64,000 nt of DNA from JAKAWQ01 sp963745975 (lineage in GTDB: Bacteria > Pseudomonadota > Alphaproteobacteria > Acetobacterales > Acetobacteraceae). Within the stretch, counting starts at the first letter, position 1. Every line of letters starts with the position of its first letter. The DNA lies in assembly GCA_963745975.1 (NCBI GenBank), contig CAVUZJ010000003.1, positions 1 to 64,000 of the forward strand, written 5' to 3'. The notes beneath the pieces were generated by a model. That model did not search any database. It was not told where the DNA came from and saw nothing but the letters and a program-made list of their open reading frames with translations. Positions 42,601 to 51,577 of this stretch are shown here, piece after piece. The position numbers and the translations under genes were made by a program.

Positions 42601-43830
42601 GTGCCTGAGCCCCCTCTCCACCCGCGCCGCCTCACGCTCGCGGTCGGCTGCACCCAGGTCATCTCCTGGGGAGTGACGTTCTATCTCCCTGCCGTTATCG
42701 CCGCGCCCGCCGCCGCGAGCCTCGGCGCCTCGCGCGTCGCGGCGGTCGGCGGAATCTCGTGGGCCCTCCTGGTCGCCGGCTTCATCGCCCCGCGCGTCGG
42801 CCGCCGCATCGATCGCGCCGGCGGCCGGCTCGTCCTCGCCGCGAGCGCGCTGGTGATCGCAGCCGGCCTGGCGATCCTCGCCGCCGCACCCGGCCTCGCG
42901 CTCTGGTATCTTGGCTGGACGGTGCTCGGCATCGGCATGGCATTAGGCCTCTACGACGCTGCCTTCGCGACCGTGGGGTTGCTGCTTGGGCCCGCGGCGG
43001 CCCCCGCCATCACCGGCATCACGCTGATCGCCGGCTTCGCGAGCACTGTCTTCTGGACTGTCGGCGCCTTCCTCGCGGCCGCGATCGGCTGGCGCAGCCT
43101 CCTTCTCTGCTATGCCGCGCTCGAGCTTGCGGTGAACCTCCCGCTCGTCCTCCTGTTCGTCCCAAAGTTTCGCTCCGGGCATGAAGCCGGGCTCGCCCGC
43201 GAGGAGGAACAGGGAAAGGAACAGGGAAAGGAGCAGAGCGGGCCTGTCCCGAGCCACGCAGATGGACGCTCGCTCGTCTGCCTCTCGGTCTATTTCACGC
43301 TCCGCTGGCTCATCACTTCCGCGATCGCCGTCTATGTCCTGGAGCTTTTTACCGGGGTCGGGCTTACGCACGGCCACGCCGTGTTCGTTGCCGCACTGTT
43401 CGGCCCGAGCCAGGTTGCGGGCCGCATCGTCGATTGGGCGCTCACCCGGCGGCTCGGTATTCTCGCGCGCGCCCGGGTGGCGGCGGCGCTGCTCCCGCTC
43501 GGCGTCGCCCTGCTCGTTCTCGGCGGCCCCGCCGCGGCGGCCGCTTTCGCGGTTCTTTACGGCATGAGCAACGGCGTGCTCACCATCAACCGCGGCACGC
43601 TGCCGATGGTCATCTTCGGTCCCGCGGGCTACGCCACGCGGCTCGGCTGGCTCGCCATGCCGGTGCTGCTTGCGCAAGCGGCGGCGCCCACGCTCGCCGC
43701 GCCGGTGATCGCCGTGCTCCCACCATTGGATTTCTTTCTGCTCGCGGGCCTGATCGCGGCGTTGGCAGGTCTCTTCCTGATTCCCGTCCACGCGCGCTAC
43801 GCATTGCCGGTGCGCCAGCGGGGCGTTTAG
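42601..43830 (+). CDS. MFS transporter (GTG start)
   Basis: A 409-residue permease with about twelve hydrophobic segments. It begins at GTG 42601 just after the segment TCTGAAG. The RVGRRIDRAGGR loop after helix 2 fits the MFS signature. The central cytoplasmic loop holds EEEQGKEQGKEQ, coded by a short tandem repeat. Substrate unknown. Confidence 0.85.
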   Translation: MPEPPLHPRRLTLAVGCTQVISWGVTFYLPAVIAAPAAASLGASRVAAVGGISWALLVAGFIAPRVGRRIDRAGGRLVLAASALVIAAGLAILAAAPGLALWYLGWTVLGIGMALGLYDAAFATVGLLLGPAAAPAITGITLIAGFASTVFWTVGAFLAAAIGWRSLLLCYAALELAVNLPLVLLFVPKFRSGHEAGLAREEEQGKEQGKEQSGPVPSHADGRSLVCLSVYFTLRWLITSAIAVYVLELFTGVGLTHGHAVFVAALFGPSQVAGRIVDWALTRRLGILARARVAAALLPLGVALLVLGGPAAAAAFAVLYGMSNGVLTINRGTLPMVIFGPAGYATRLGWLAMPVLLAQAAAPTLAAPVIAVLPPLDFFLLAGLIAALAGLFLIPVHARYALPVRQRGV

Positions 43831-43840
43831 GCTCTGCGCC

Positions 43841-45508
43841 ATGACCGGCCTTCCCCGTTTCCATTGGCCCGCGGCGGGAGTTCCGGCGCGGCGTATGAGC
43901 TGCCCGCAGTGCGAGGCGACGGACGAGAAGCCCGTGCTCGTTTCGATCGGCTGGCACACCAGGGATAATCCGGATCGACGAAACGACGTGCTCTCCTGCC
44001 CTTGCTGCGGGGCCGCCTTCTACGACGATCGGACCCCGCCCGATTACACCGACCCGAACATCGCCGAGCAGGGTCGCGCCGAATTCTACCTCCAGCAGGG
44101 CACGGGACTCTGGCAGAGCGCCGGCCTGCTCGCACGCATCCGCCGACCTGCCGGCACGCGCTATATCGAGGTCGGGTGCGGGCTCGGCTTCGGACTCGAC
44201 TTCGCGATCCACGGCCTCGGCTGGCAGGGCAGCGGCTTCGACCCCTCGCCGATCGCCGCCGAGGGACGCGCGCGCCTCGGCCTGCCGATAACGCTCGACT
44301 ATTTTTCGGCAGGCGAGCCCGATGCTTGCGACGTTTTGCTGGCGGCCGAGGTCATCGAACACGTCCCCTCGCCGCGCGAATTCCTCCTCATGCTTCGGAA
44401 CGCCCTCGCCGCGGACGGCGTGCTCGTGCTCACGACGCCCGACGCCGCCGCGATCCGCCCGGGAACGCCCTCCGGCGCGCTCGTGCCGCTGCTTTCGCCC
44501 GGCCTGCACCTGATCCTGCAAAGCGAGCGGAGCCTCGCCTGTCTGCTCGCGGAATGCGGTTTCGGGCATGTGGCGATCGAGCGTGATTCCTACTCGCTGG
44601 TGGCCTTTGCCTCGCGCGCGCCGCTCGATCTCGGTGCGGACCGCGCAGCCGCGCGCGCGCTCTATCGCGACTGGCTCCGCAAACGCGCCGCGAGCATGGC
44701 GCACGATCCGGGGCTCTATGTCGCCTTCGCCGGCCACGCGCTTTGGGAATCGGTCAATGACGCCGATCTGGCGACCGCCCGCGCGGTCGCGCCCGCGCTC
44801 GCCGCGTACCTCGAGCGGCGCTTCGCCATCGCGATCGACGCGCCGCTGCCGCTGCCTGCGGAAATTCGCACGGCCGCGCTCGCGGGTCTTGCGGATCTGA
44901 TGCCGCTCAACCTGCCGGCGATCCTCTTTTCGCGCGCCATCATGCGCCTTCACGCCGGCGAGCGCCGCGCGGACGTCCGCCCGCTCTTCGCGGCCGCGGC
45001 CGAGGCGGCCGGCGCGCTGCGCCGGGCGCTCGCCGAGCGCATGCTCGAGGATGGCGAGACCGAGGATATCGCATGGACCGCGGCGGCGGAGACGCTGCTT
45101 TGCGATGCCGAAGCGGGAGCGCCCGGCCTCCTCGCGCGCCTTGCCGATCTCCCCGCGGCACCCGGGGAGAAAGAGGGCGCCGAACGCCGCCGCGACATCG
45201 CGCGGCGTGCGCTCGTCGGTCTCGTCAATGCCGGGCATTACGCGCCCGCGCGCGCGCTCGCCCGGGCGGAGGGCCTCGATCGCGAGGGCGAGACGCTGCT
45301 TGCGCCCGGCCCACTGTACGTGACCCGGCGCGACATGCTGTTCGCCCTTGCCATGCTCGAGATCCAGAAGGGCGGCGATCCCGCCCGCGCCTCGTCCCTC
45401 TTCGCTCGCGTGCGCTCGGCGCTGGAGACGGAGGGCGCGCCGCCGTCCGAGCTCTATTGGGCGGCCCTGCGCGGCGAGGCGGCGGCCGCAGCGCAGCATG
45501 TTTTATGA
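43841..45508 (+). CDS. Class I SAM methyltransferase with N-terminal zinc ribbon and helical C-terminal region
   Basis: A 555-residue protein. Cys21, Cys24, Cys53 and Cys56 form a likely zinc ribbon. A Methyltransf_23-type domain follows with motif I YIEVGCGLGFGLD at 108-120 and VIEHVPSPREFLLMLRNAL. Residues about 290-555 are Ala/Arg-rich helices that look like TPR-type repeats. Such proteins usually sit in polysaccharide or natural-product genes; none are adjacent here. It lies 10 nt after the MFS gene and 63 nt before coxM. Confidence 0.75.
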   Translation: MTGLPRFHWPAAGVPARRMSCPQCEATDEKPVLVSIGWHTRDNPDRRNDVLSCPCCGAAFYDDRTPPDYTDPNIAEQGRAEFYLQQGTGLWQSAGLLARIRRPAGTRYIEVGCGLGFGLDFAIHGLGWQGSGFDPSPIAAEGRARLGLPITLDYFSAGEPDACDVLLAAEVIEHVPSPREFLLMLRNALAADGVLVLTTPDAAAIRPGTPSGALVPLLSPGLHLILQSERSLACLLAECGFGHVAIERDSYSLVAFASRAPLDLGADRAAARALYRDWLRKRAASMAHDPGLYVAFAGHALWESVNDADLATARAVAPALAAYLERRFAIAIDAPLPLPAEIRTAALAGLADLMPLNLPAILFSRAIMRLHAGERRADVRPLFAAAAEAAGALRRALAERMLEDGETEDIAWTAAAETLLCDAEAGAPGLLARLADLPAAPGEKEGAERRRDIARRALVGLVNAGHYAPARALARAEGLDREGETLLAPGPLYVTRRDMLFALAMLEIQKGGDPARASSLFARVRSALETEGAPPSELYWAALRGEAAAAAQHVL

Positions 45509-45571
45509 CTGGCCGGGACCACCCGGCCCTCCCATACTCGTGGTCCAAAAATAAGGGGGGAGGAAACGGCC

Positions 45572-46435
45572 ATGATCCCAGGCGCCTTCGCCTATCACCG
45601 ACCGCGGAGCCTTGCCGAGGCCGTGGCCCTCTGCGCCGCCCATCCGGATGACGGCCGGCCGCTCGCCGGCGGCCACAGCCTCGTGCCGATGATGAAGCTC
45701 CGGCTCGCCACGCCCGATCACCTGATCGATCTCGGCGCCATCGGCGAGCTGCGGGGGGTGCGCCGCGAGGGGACCGACTGGATCATCGGCGCCACCACCA
45801 CCCAGGCCGCGCTGATCGAAGATGCCGCGCTCGGCGCCGCGATCCCGATCCTGCGCGAGACCGCGCTGCAGATCGCCGATCCGCAGGTGCGCGCCTGCGG
45901 CACGCTCGGCGGCAACGTTGCCAACGGCGATCCGGGCAACGACATGCCGGCGCTGATGATGTGCCTCGGCGCGAGCTACCTTCTGGCCGGGGCGAACGGC
46001 ACGCGCGAGGTGATGGCGGAAAAGTTCTACCAGGGCGCCTATCTCACCGCGCTCGCGCCCGGGGAGATCCTCACCGAAATCCGTATTCCGAGCCCGCCTG
46101 CCGGCCACGGCTACGGTTACGAAAAACTCAAGCGCAAGATCGGCGACTATGCGACCGCGGCGGCCGCCGTGATGCTGACGCTTGCCGGAGGACGGATCGC
46201 TACCGTAACGATCGGCCTCACCAATGTCGCGCCGACCCCGCTGCTCGCCGCGGACGCCGCCGCCGGGCTGATCGGGCGGGCGCCCGAGGCGGCCGCCTTC
46301 GCCGAGGCCGCCCGCCGCGCCGAGGCGATCGCCGATCCCACCGAAGATGGCCGCGGCCCGGCCGACTACCGGCGGAAGATGGCGGGCGTGATGGTCCGCC
46401 GCGCGCTCGTCCGCGCCGCCGCGCGCGCCGCTTGA
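45572..46435 (+). CDS. coxM: Aerobic carbon monoxide dehydrogenase medium (FAD) subunit
   Basis: A 287-residue flavoprotein. The two FAD-pyrophosphate motifs are AGGHS at 32-36 and TLGGN at 111-115. It passes electrons from the iron-sulfur subunit to the quinone pool through FAD. GGGGGGAGGAAACGGCC precedes the ATG. First gene of coxMSLDE, in the usual M-S-L order of form I clusters. Confidence 0.95.
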   Translation: MIPGAFAYHRPRSLAEAVALCAAHPDDGRPLAGGHSLVPMMKLRLATPDHLIDLGAIGELRGVRREGTDWIIGATTTQAALIEDAALGAAIPILRETALQIADPQVRACGTLGGNVANGDPGNDMPALMMCLGASYLLAGANGTREVMAEKFYQGAYLTALAPGEILTEIRIPSPPAGHGYGYEKLKRKIGDYATAAAAVMLTLAGGRIATVTIGLTNVAPTPLLAADAAAGLIGRAPEAAAFAEAARRAEAIADPTEDGRGPADYRRKMAGVMVRRALVRAAARAA

Positions 46436-46447
46436 GGGGGAAAAACC

Positions 46448-46960
46448 ATGGCGAAAACCGCGATCGCGCTCAGCGTCAACGGCGCCGAAGTGGAGGCGCT
46501 GGTCGAGCCGCGCACCCTGCTCATTCATTTTCTCCGCGAGCAGCTCAACCTCACCGGCGCCCATATCGGCTGCGACACCAGCCATTGCGGCGCCTGCACC
46601 GTCGATCTCGACGGGCGGTCGGTCAAATCCTGCACGCTCTTCGCGGTGCAGGCGGATGGGGGAAAAATCCGCACCATCGAGGGCATCGCCGAGGCCGACG
46701 GCACGCTCCATCCGTTGCAGGAGGGATTTCGCGAGATGCACGGCCTGCAATGCGGCTTCTGCACGCCCGGGATGATCGTCCGCGCCTGGCGGCTGTTGCA
46801 GGAGAACCCGCGCCCCACCGAGGACGAGATCCGCATCGGCATCTCCGGCAATCTCTGCCGCTGCACCGGCTATCAGAACATCGTCCGCGCGATCCAGTTC
46901 GCAGCCGCAAAGCTCGCGGGCGATTCCCTCAAGGAGGCCGCCCAGGAGGCTACGGTATGA
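46448..46960 (+). CDS. coxS: Aerobic carbon monoxide dehydrogenase small (2Fe-2S) subunit
   Basis: A 170-residue protein with two [2Fe-2S] clusters. Proximal plant-type cluster ligands are Cys42, Cys47, Cys50 and Cys62; the distal cluster has Cys102, Cys105, Cys137 and Cys139 (CGFC, CRCT). It links CoxL to CoxM. It starts 12 nt after coxM and overlaps coxL by 4 nt. Confidence 0.96.
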   Translation: MAKTAIALSVNGAEVEALVEPRTLLIHFLREQLNLTGAHIGCDTSHCGACTVDLDGRSVKSCTLFAVQADGGKIRTIEGIAEADGTLHPLQEGFREMHGLQCGFCTPGMIVRAWRLLQENPRPTEDEIRIGISGNLCRCTGYQNIVRAIQFAAAKLAGDSLKEAAQEATV

Positions 46961-49377
46961 ACGAGATCAGCGAGAGCCGGGAAGCGCGCGAGGCCCGGCT
47001 GGAAGGGCTCGGCTGCAAGCGCAAGCGGGTCGAGGATATCCGCTTCACCCAGGGCAAGGGCAATTACGTCGACGACCTCAAGCTGCCGGGTATGATCCAT
47101 GGCGATTTCCACCGCTCGCCCTACGGCCATGCGCGGGTGAAATCCATCGACACATCGAAGGCGAAGGCCGCGCCCGGCGTGCTCGCCGTGCTCACCGCGG
47201 AGGACCTCAAGCCGCTCAAGCTCGATTGGATGCCCACACTCGCGGGCGACGTGCAGGCGGTGCTCGCCGGCGAGAAAGTGCTGTTCCAGGGCCAGGAGAT
47301 CGCCTTCGTCATCGCGACCGAGCGCTACCTCGCCGCCGACGCGGCCGACCTGATCGAGGTCGAATACGAGGCGCTGCCCGCGCTCGTCGATCCCTTCAAG
47401 GCGATGGCGCCCGATGCGCCCATTCTCCGCGAGGACATCAAGGACAAGACCGAAGGCGCGCACGGCCACCGCCGGCACCCCAACCACATCTTCACCTGGG
47501 AGGTCGGCGACCGCGAGGCGACCGATCTCGCCTTTCGCGACGCCGAAGTGACGATCAAGGAGCTGATCTCCTATCAGCGCGTGCATCCGAGCCCGCTCGA
47601 GACCTGCCAGTGCGTCGCCTCCTTCGACAAGATCAAGGGCGAGCTGACGGTGTGGGGCACCTTCCAGGCGCCGCACGTCGTGCGCACGGTGGCGGCGATC
47701 CTCTCCGGCATTCCCGAGCACAAGATCCATATCATCTCGCCCGATATCGGCGGCGGCTTCGGCAACAAGGTCGGCGTCTATCCCGGCTATGTGTGCGCGA
47801 TCGTCGCCTCGATCGTCACCGGCAAGCCGGTGAAATGGGTCGAGGACCGGATCGAGAACCTCTCCGCCACCGCCTTCGCCCGCGACTACCACATGACGGC
47901 CGAGATCGCGGCGACGCGCGCGGGCAAGGTGACGGGGCTTCGCGTCCATGTGCTGGCCGACCACGGCGCCTTTGATGCCTGCGCCGATCCTTCGAAATGG
48001 CCGGCGGGATTCTTCAATATCGTCACCGGCTCGTATGATTTTCCGACCGCGCATGTGAGCGTCGATGGGGTCTATACCAACAAGGCGCCGGGCGGTGTCG
48101 CCTATCGCTGCTCCTTCCGTGTCACCGAGGCGGCCTATTGCATCGAGCGGGCGATGGACATCCTGGCGCAGAAGCTCGGGATCGACGCGGCCGAGCTCAG
48201 GATGCGCAACTTCATCCGCCGCGAGCAATTTCCTTACCACTCCGCGCTCAGCTGGGAATACGATTCCGGCGACTATCACACGGCGATGCAGAAGGCGCTG
48301 GACGCGGTGGGCTACCGGGCGCTGCGGGCCGAGCAGAAAGAAAAAAGAGAAAAATTCAAGCGCGGCGAGACGCGCGAGGTGATGGGGATCGGGCTTTCGT
48401 TCTTCACCGAGATCGTCGGCGCGGGGCCTTCGAAGAACTGCGACATCCTCGGCATCGCCATGTTCGACAGCGCCGAGATCCGCATCCACCCGACCGGGGC
48501 GGCGATCGCGCGGATGGGCACGAAGAGCCAGGGCCAGGGCCACGAGACGACATACGCGCAGATCATCGCCTCCGAGATCGGCATCCCGGCGAACGACGTG
48601 ATGATCGAGGAAGGAAATACCGACACCGCGCCCTATGGGCTCGGCACCTACGGCTCGCGCTCGACGCCGACCGCCGGTGCGGCGACCGCGATGGCCTGCC
48701 GCAAGATCAAGGCCAAGGCGCAGATGATCGCGGCCCATCTGCTCGAGGTCCATCACGACGATGTCGAGTTCGACATCGACCGCTTCCGCGTCAAAGGCAT
48801 GCCGGAGCGGTTCAAGACGATGAAGGACATCGCCTGGACCGCCTACAACGCGCCGCCGCCCGGGCTCGAGCCGGGGCTCGAGGCGGTGAGCTACTACGAT
48901 CCGCCGAACATGACCTTCCCGTTCGGCGCCTATGTCTGCGTGATGGATATCGACCTCGACACAGGGGTTGCGAAGGTGCGCCGCTTCTATGCGCTCGACG
49001 ATTGCGGAACCCGCATCAACCCGATGATCATCGAGGGCCAGGTGCATGGCGGGCTCACGGAGGCCTTCGCGATCGCGATGGGCCAGGAGATCGCCTATGA
49101 CGAGATCGGCAATGTCAAAGGCGCCTCGTTCCTCGATTTCTTCCTGCCCACCGCGGTCGAGACGCCGAAATGGGAGACCGACTTCACCGTCACGCCCTCG
49201 CCGCACCATCCGATCGGCGCGAAAGGCGTGGGCGAGAGCCCGAATGTCGGCGGCGTGCCGGCTTTCTCCAACGCGGTGAACGACGCGCTTGCCTTCCTAG
49301 GTGCGACGCACATCCAGATGCCGCACGATGCTTGGCGAATCTGGAAGGCGGCGGAGGCGCTGGGCGCGCAGGGTTGA
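46957..49377 (+). CDS. coxL: Aerobic carbon monoxide dehydrogenase large subunit, form I
   Basis: An 806-residue molybdenum hydroxylase that oxidises CO to CO2. The active-site loop reads AYRCSFR with Cys385, the residue that binds copper in the Mo-S-Cu centre; this motif defines form I (true CO-oxidising) enzymes, while form II has AYRGAGR. The sequence follows Oligotropha CoxL closely, including FFTEIVGAGPSKNCDI, GTKSQGQGHETTYAQ and the catalytic Glu in GAKGVGESP. ATG at 46957 overlaps the coxS stop. Confidence 0.97.
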   Translation: MNEISESREAREARLEGLGCKRKRVEDIRFTQGKGNYVDDLKLPGMIHGDFHRSPYGHARVKSIDTSKAKAAPGVLAVLTAEDLKPLKLDWMPTLAGDVQAVLAGEKVLFQGQEIAFVIATERYLAADAADLIEVEYEALPALVDPFKAMAPDAPILREDIKDKTEGAHGHRRHPNHIFTWEVGDREATDLAFRDAEVTIKELISYQRVHPSPLETCQCVASFDKIKGELTVWGTFQAPHVVRTVAAILSGIPEHKIHIISPDIGGGFGNKVGVYPGYVCAIVASIVTGKPVKWVEDRIENLSATAFARDYHMTAEIAATRAGKVTGLRVHVLADHGAFDACADPSKWPAGFFNIVTGSYDFPTAHVSVDGVYTNKAPGGVAYRCSFRVTEAAYCIERAMDILAQKLGIDAAELRMRNFIRREQFPYHSALSWEYDSGDYHTAMQKALDAVGYRALRAEQKEKREKFKRGETREVMGIGLSFFTEIVGAGPSKNCDILGIAMFDSAEIRIHPTGAAIARMGTKSQGQGHETTYAQIIASEIGIPANDVMIEEGNTDTAPYGLGTYGSRSTPTAGAATAMACRKIKAKAQMIAAHLLEVHHDDVEFDIDRFRVKGMPERFKTMKDIAWTAYNAPPPGLEPGLEAVSYYDPPNMTFPFGAYVCVMDIDLDTGVAKVRRFYALDDCGTRINPMIIEGQVHGGLTEAFAIAMGQEIAYDEIGNVKGASFLDFFLPTAVETPKWETDFTVTPSPHHPIGAKGVGESPNVGGVPAFSNAVNDALAFLGATHIQMPHDAWRIWKAAEALGAQG

Positions 49378-49401
49378 AGTAAGGACGGCCTGGCCGAAGA
49401 G

Positions 49402-50295
49402 ATGCCGCGTCTGGAAACGCGCGAAAGAATCGCGGAAAGCCTGGCCGCCACCGGCTACATCGCCGACCCCGAGCTGGCGACCGCGCTTCTGCTCATGGAG
49501 ATGCTCGAGCGGCCGCTGCTGATCGAGGGTGCGGCCGGCGTCGGCAAGACGGCTGTCGCGTACGCGCTCGCCGCCCTGCACGAGGCGCGGCTGATCCGCC
49601 TGCAATGCTATGAGGGGCTCGACCAGGCGAGCGCGCTCTATGAATGGAACTACCAACGCCAATTGCTCGCCATCAAGGCGCGCGAGGGCGAAGGCGGGGC
49701 GCGCCGCGCCGAGGACATCGAGGACGCCTTGTTCAGCGAGCGCTATCTGCTCGAGCGCCCGCTGCTCGCCGCCATCCGCGAGGAAAAGAGGCCGGTCCTG
49801 CTGATCGACGAGATCGACCGCGCGGACGAGGAATTCGAGGCCTTCCTGCTCGAGCTTCTTTCCGATTTCCAGGTGAGCATTCCCGAGCTTGGCACGATCC
49901 GCGCGCGCAGCATTCCCCGCGTCGTGCTCACCTCCAACGCGACGCGCGAGCTTTCGGACGCGCTCCGCCGCCGCTGCCTCTATCATTATCTCGACTATCC
50001 CGAGATCGACCGCGAGGTGGCGATCCTCCGCGCCCGTCTGCCCGCCATCGGGATCGACCTCGCGGGCCAGGTCGCGCGCCTGCTCGCCGCGATCCGCAAG
50101 GAGCAGCTCAGAAAAATCCCGGGCGTGGCCGAGAGCCTCGACTGGGCGGCCGCGCTGCTCGGGCTCGGCGTCGGCGATCTCGCCGATGCACCCGAGGCGC
50201 TCTACGAGACCCTCGTCTGCGTGCTGAAGACCCACGAGGACCGGGCGCAGATCGATCGCGCGACCTTTTTGCGACTTGTGGCGAAGGTCGCGTGA
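49402..50295 (+). CDS. coxD: AAA+ ATPase CoxD, CO dehydrogenase maturation
   Basis: A 297-residue MoxR-type AAA+ ATPase: Walker A EGAAGVGKT ending at residue 50, Walker B VLLIDEIDRAD, sensor 1 LTSNATRE. CoxD is needed to insert sulfur and copper into the CoxL active site in Oligotropha. 24 nt after coxL; overlaps coxE by 1 nt (TGATG). Confidence 0.93.
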   Translation: MPRLETRERIAESLAATGYIADPELATALLLMEMLERPLLIEGAAGVGKTAVAYALAALHEARLIRLQCYEGLDQASALYEWNYQRQLLAIKAREGEGGARRAEDIEDALFSERYLLERPLLAAIREEKRPVLLIDEIDRADEEFEAFLLELLSDFQVSIPELGTIRARSIPRVVLTSNATRELSDALRRRCLYHYLDYPEIDREVAILRARLPAIGIDLAGQVARLLAAIRKEQLRKIPGVAESLDWAAALLGLGVGDLADAPEALYETLVCVLKTHEDRAQIDRATFLRLVAKVA

Positions 50296-51464
50296 TGGCG
50301 CTCTCGGCCGAGGCCCTGATCGCACGGCGCATCGCCGCCTTCTCGGCGAGCCTGCGCGATGCGGGCTTCAGCGTCGGGCTGCCCGAAAGCGAGGACGCCG
50401 CGCGCATCCTCGCCTCCCCGCTCGCGCGGACGCCGAGCGGCCTCCGCCCCGCGCTCCGCGCGCTCTTCGCCGGAAGGCGCGGCGAGTGGGAGCGGTTCGA
50501 CGCGATCTTCGACGCGGCCTTCCTCGGACGCCGGCTGCGCCACGCGGTGCGGACGAGCGGCAGCCCGCCCGCGCCCGGGCCGCGCTCCTTGCGCGAGCTC
50601 GGCCGGGGTGGCGGCGGGAAGCGGCGCGAGGAGATGACCGAGGCCGGGCCGCCGGACGGGGGCGAAATCCCGGGCGATGGGGTCGGGATGGCGGGCGGCG
50701 CCTCGTCCTCGGAAGGCAGCGCGGCGCGCGATTTTCGCCCGCTCGCCGATCCCGACGCGCTCGCCGCCGCGGAGGAGGTCGCGCGCGATCTCGCCGCCGA
50801 ACTCCTCGCCCGCCACGCACGGCGCCGGCGCCGCGCCCGCCGCCACGGCAGGCTCGATCTGCGGCGGACCATCCGCGCGAGCCTCGGCCATGGCGGGACG
50901 CCCTTCGCGCTCGCCTGGCGGCGCCCGCGACGGCGCCCGCTCCGCATCGCCCTTCTCATCGACGTCTCCGGCTCGATGGCGCCGCACACGCCGCTTTTTC
51001 TCCGCCTGGCACTCGGGTTCGTGCGCAGCGCGGCGCGCACCGAGGTTTTTCTCACGCATACGCGCCTCGTCGCCGCCTCGGAGGCGATGCGCGATCGCGA
51101 CCGCGCGCGCGCGCTCGACCGGCTCACGCTGCTCTCCAAGGGGGTCGGCGGCGGCACGCGCCTCGGCGAAAGCCTCGCCGAGTTCAACCGCCATCACGCG
51201 CCGCGCGCGCTCGCCGGGCGCGCCGTCTGCCTCATCGTCTCGGACGGCTACGAGACCGGCGATCCCGCCCTCCTCGGCCGCGAGATGGCCGCCTTGCGCC
51301 GCCGCTGCCGCCGGCTCGCCTGGCTCAACCCCGCGGCGCTCTCGGCCGGCTACGAGCCGATCGCGCGCGGGATGCAGGCCGCCATGCCGCATCTCCGCCT
51401 CTTCGCCGCCGCGGGCACGCTGGAGAGCCTGGCCGTGCTCGCCGAGCCGTTCGGCCGGCTCTGA
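50295..51464 (+). CDS. coxE: VWA-domain protein CoxE, CO dehydrogenase maturation
   Basis: A 389-residue protein with a C-terminal von Willebrand A domain; the metal site is DVSGS starting at Asp222. The N-terminal half is helical, with a Gly/Pro-rich linker (about 95-150). MoxR-type ATPases usually work with a VWA partner, and CoxE plays that role with CoxD. The usual coxF (XdhC-like) and coxG genes do not follow; fmdA does. Confidence 0.9.
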   Translation: MALSAEALIARRIAAFSASLRDAGFSVGLPESEDAARILASPLARTPSGLRPALRALFAGRRGEWERFDAIFDAAFLGRRLRHAVRTSGSPPAPGPRSLRELGRGGGGKRREEMTEAGPPDGGEIPGDGVGMAGGASSSEGSAARDFRPLADPDALAAAEEVARDLAAELLARHARRRRRARRHGRLDLRRTIRASLGHGGTPFALAWRRPRRRPLRIALLIDVSGSMAPHTPLFLRLALGFVRSAARTEVFLTHTRLVAASEAMRDRDRARALDRLTLLSKGVGGGTRLGESLAEFNRHHAPRALAGRAVCLIVSDGYETGDPALLGREMAALRRRCRRLAWLNPAALSAGYEPIARGMQAAMPHLRLFAAAGTLESLAVLAEPFGRL

Positions 51465-51577
51465 TCGGCACGCTCAAGGCCGCGGGCGGCGTACGCAGAA
51501 GGGCGTATTCGCGCCCGCCCGCCGAAGCCCCGACTATGGCAGGTCCCGTCTCTGCTCACCCGACCAAGGAGCGAACC

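Noticed and set aside
46873..49209. 778-codon minus-strand frame opposite coxL
   Set aside because: The plus strand is an unmistakable CoxL; the antisense frame is low-complexity.
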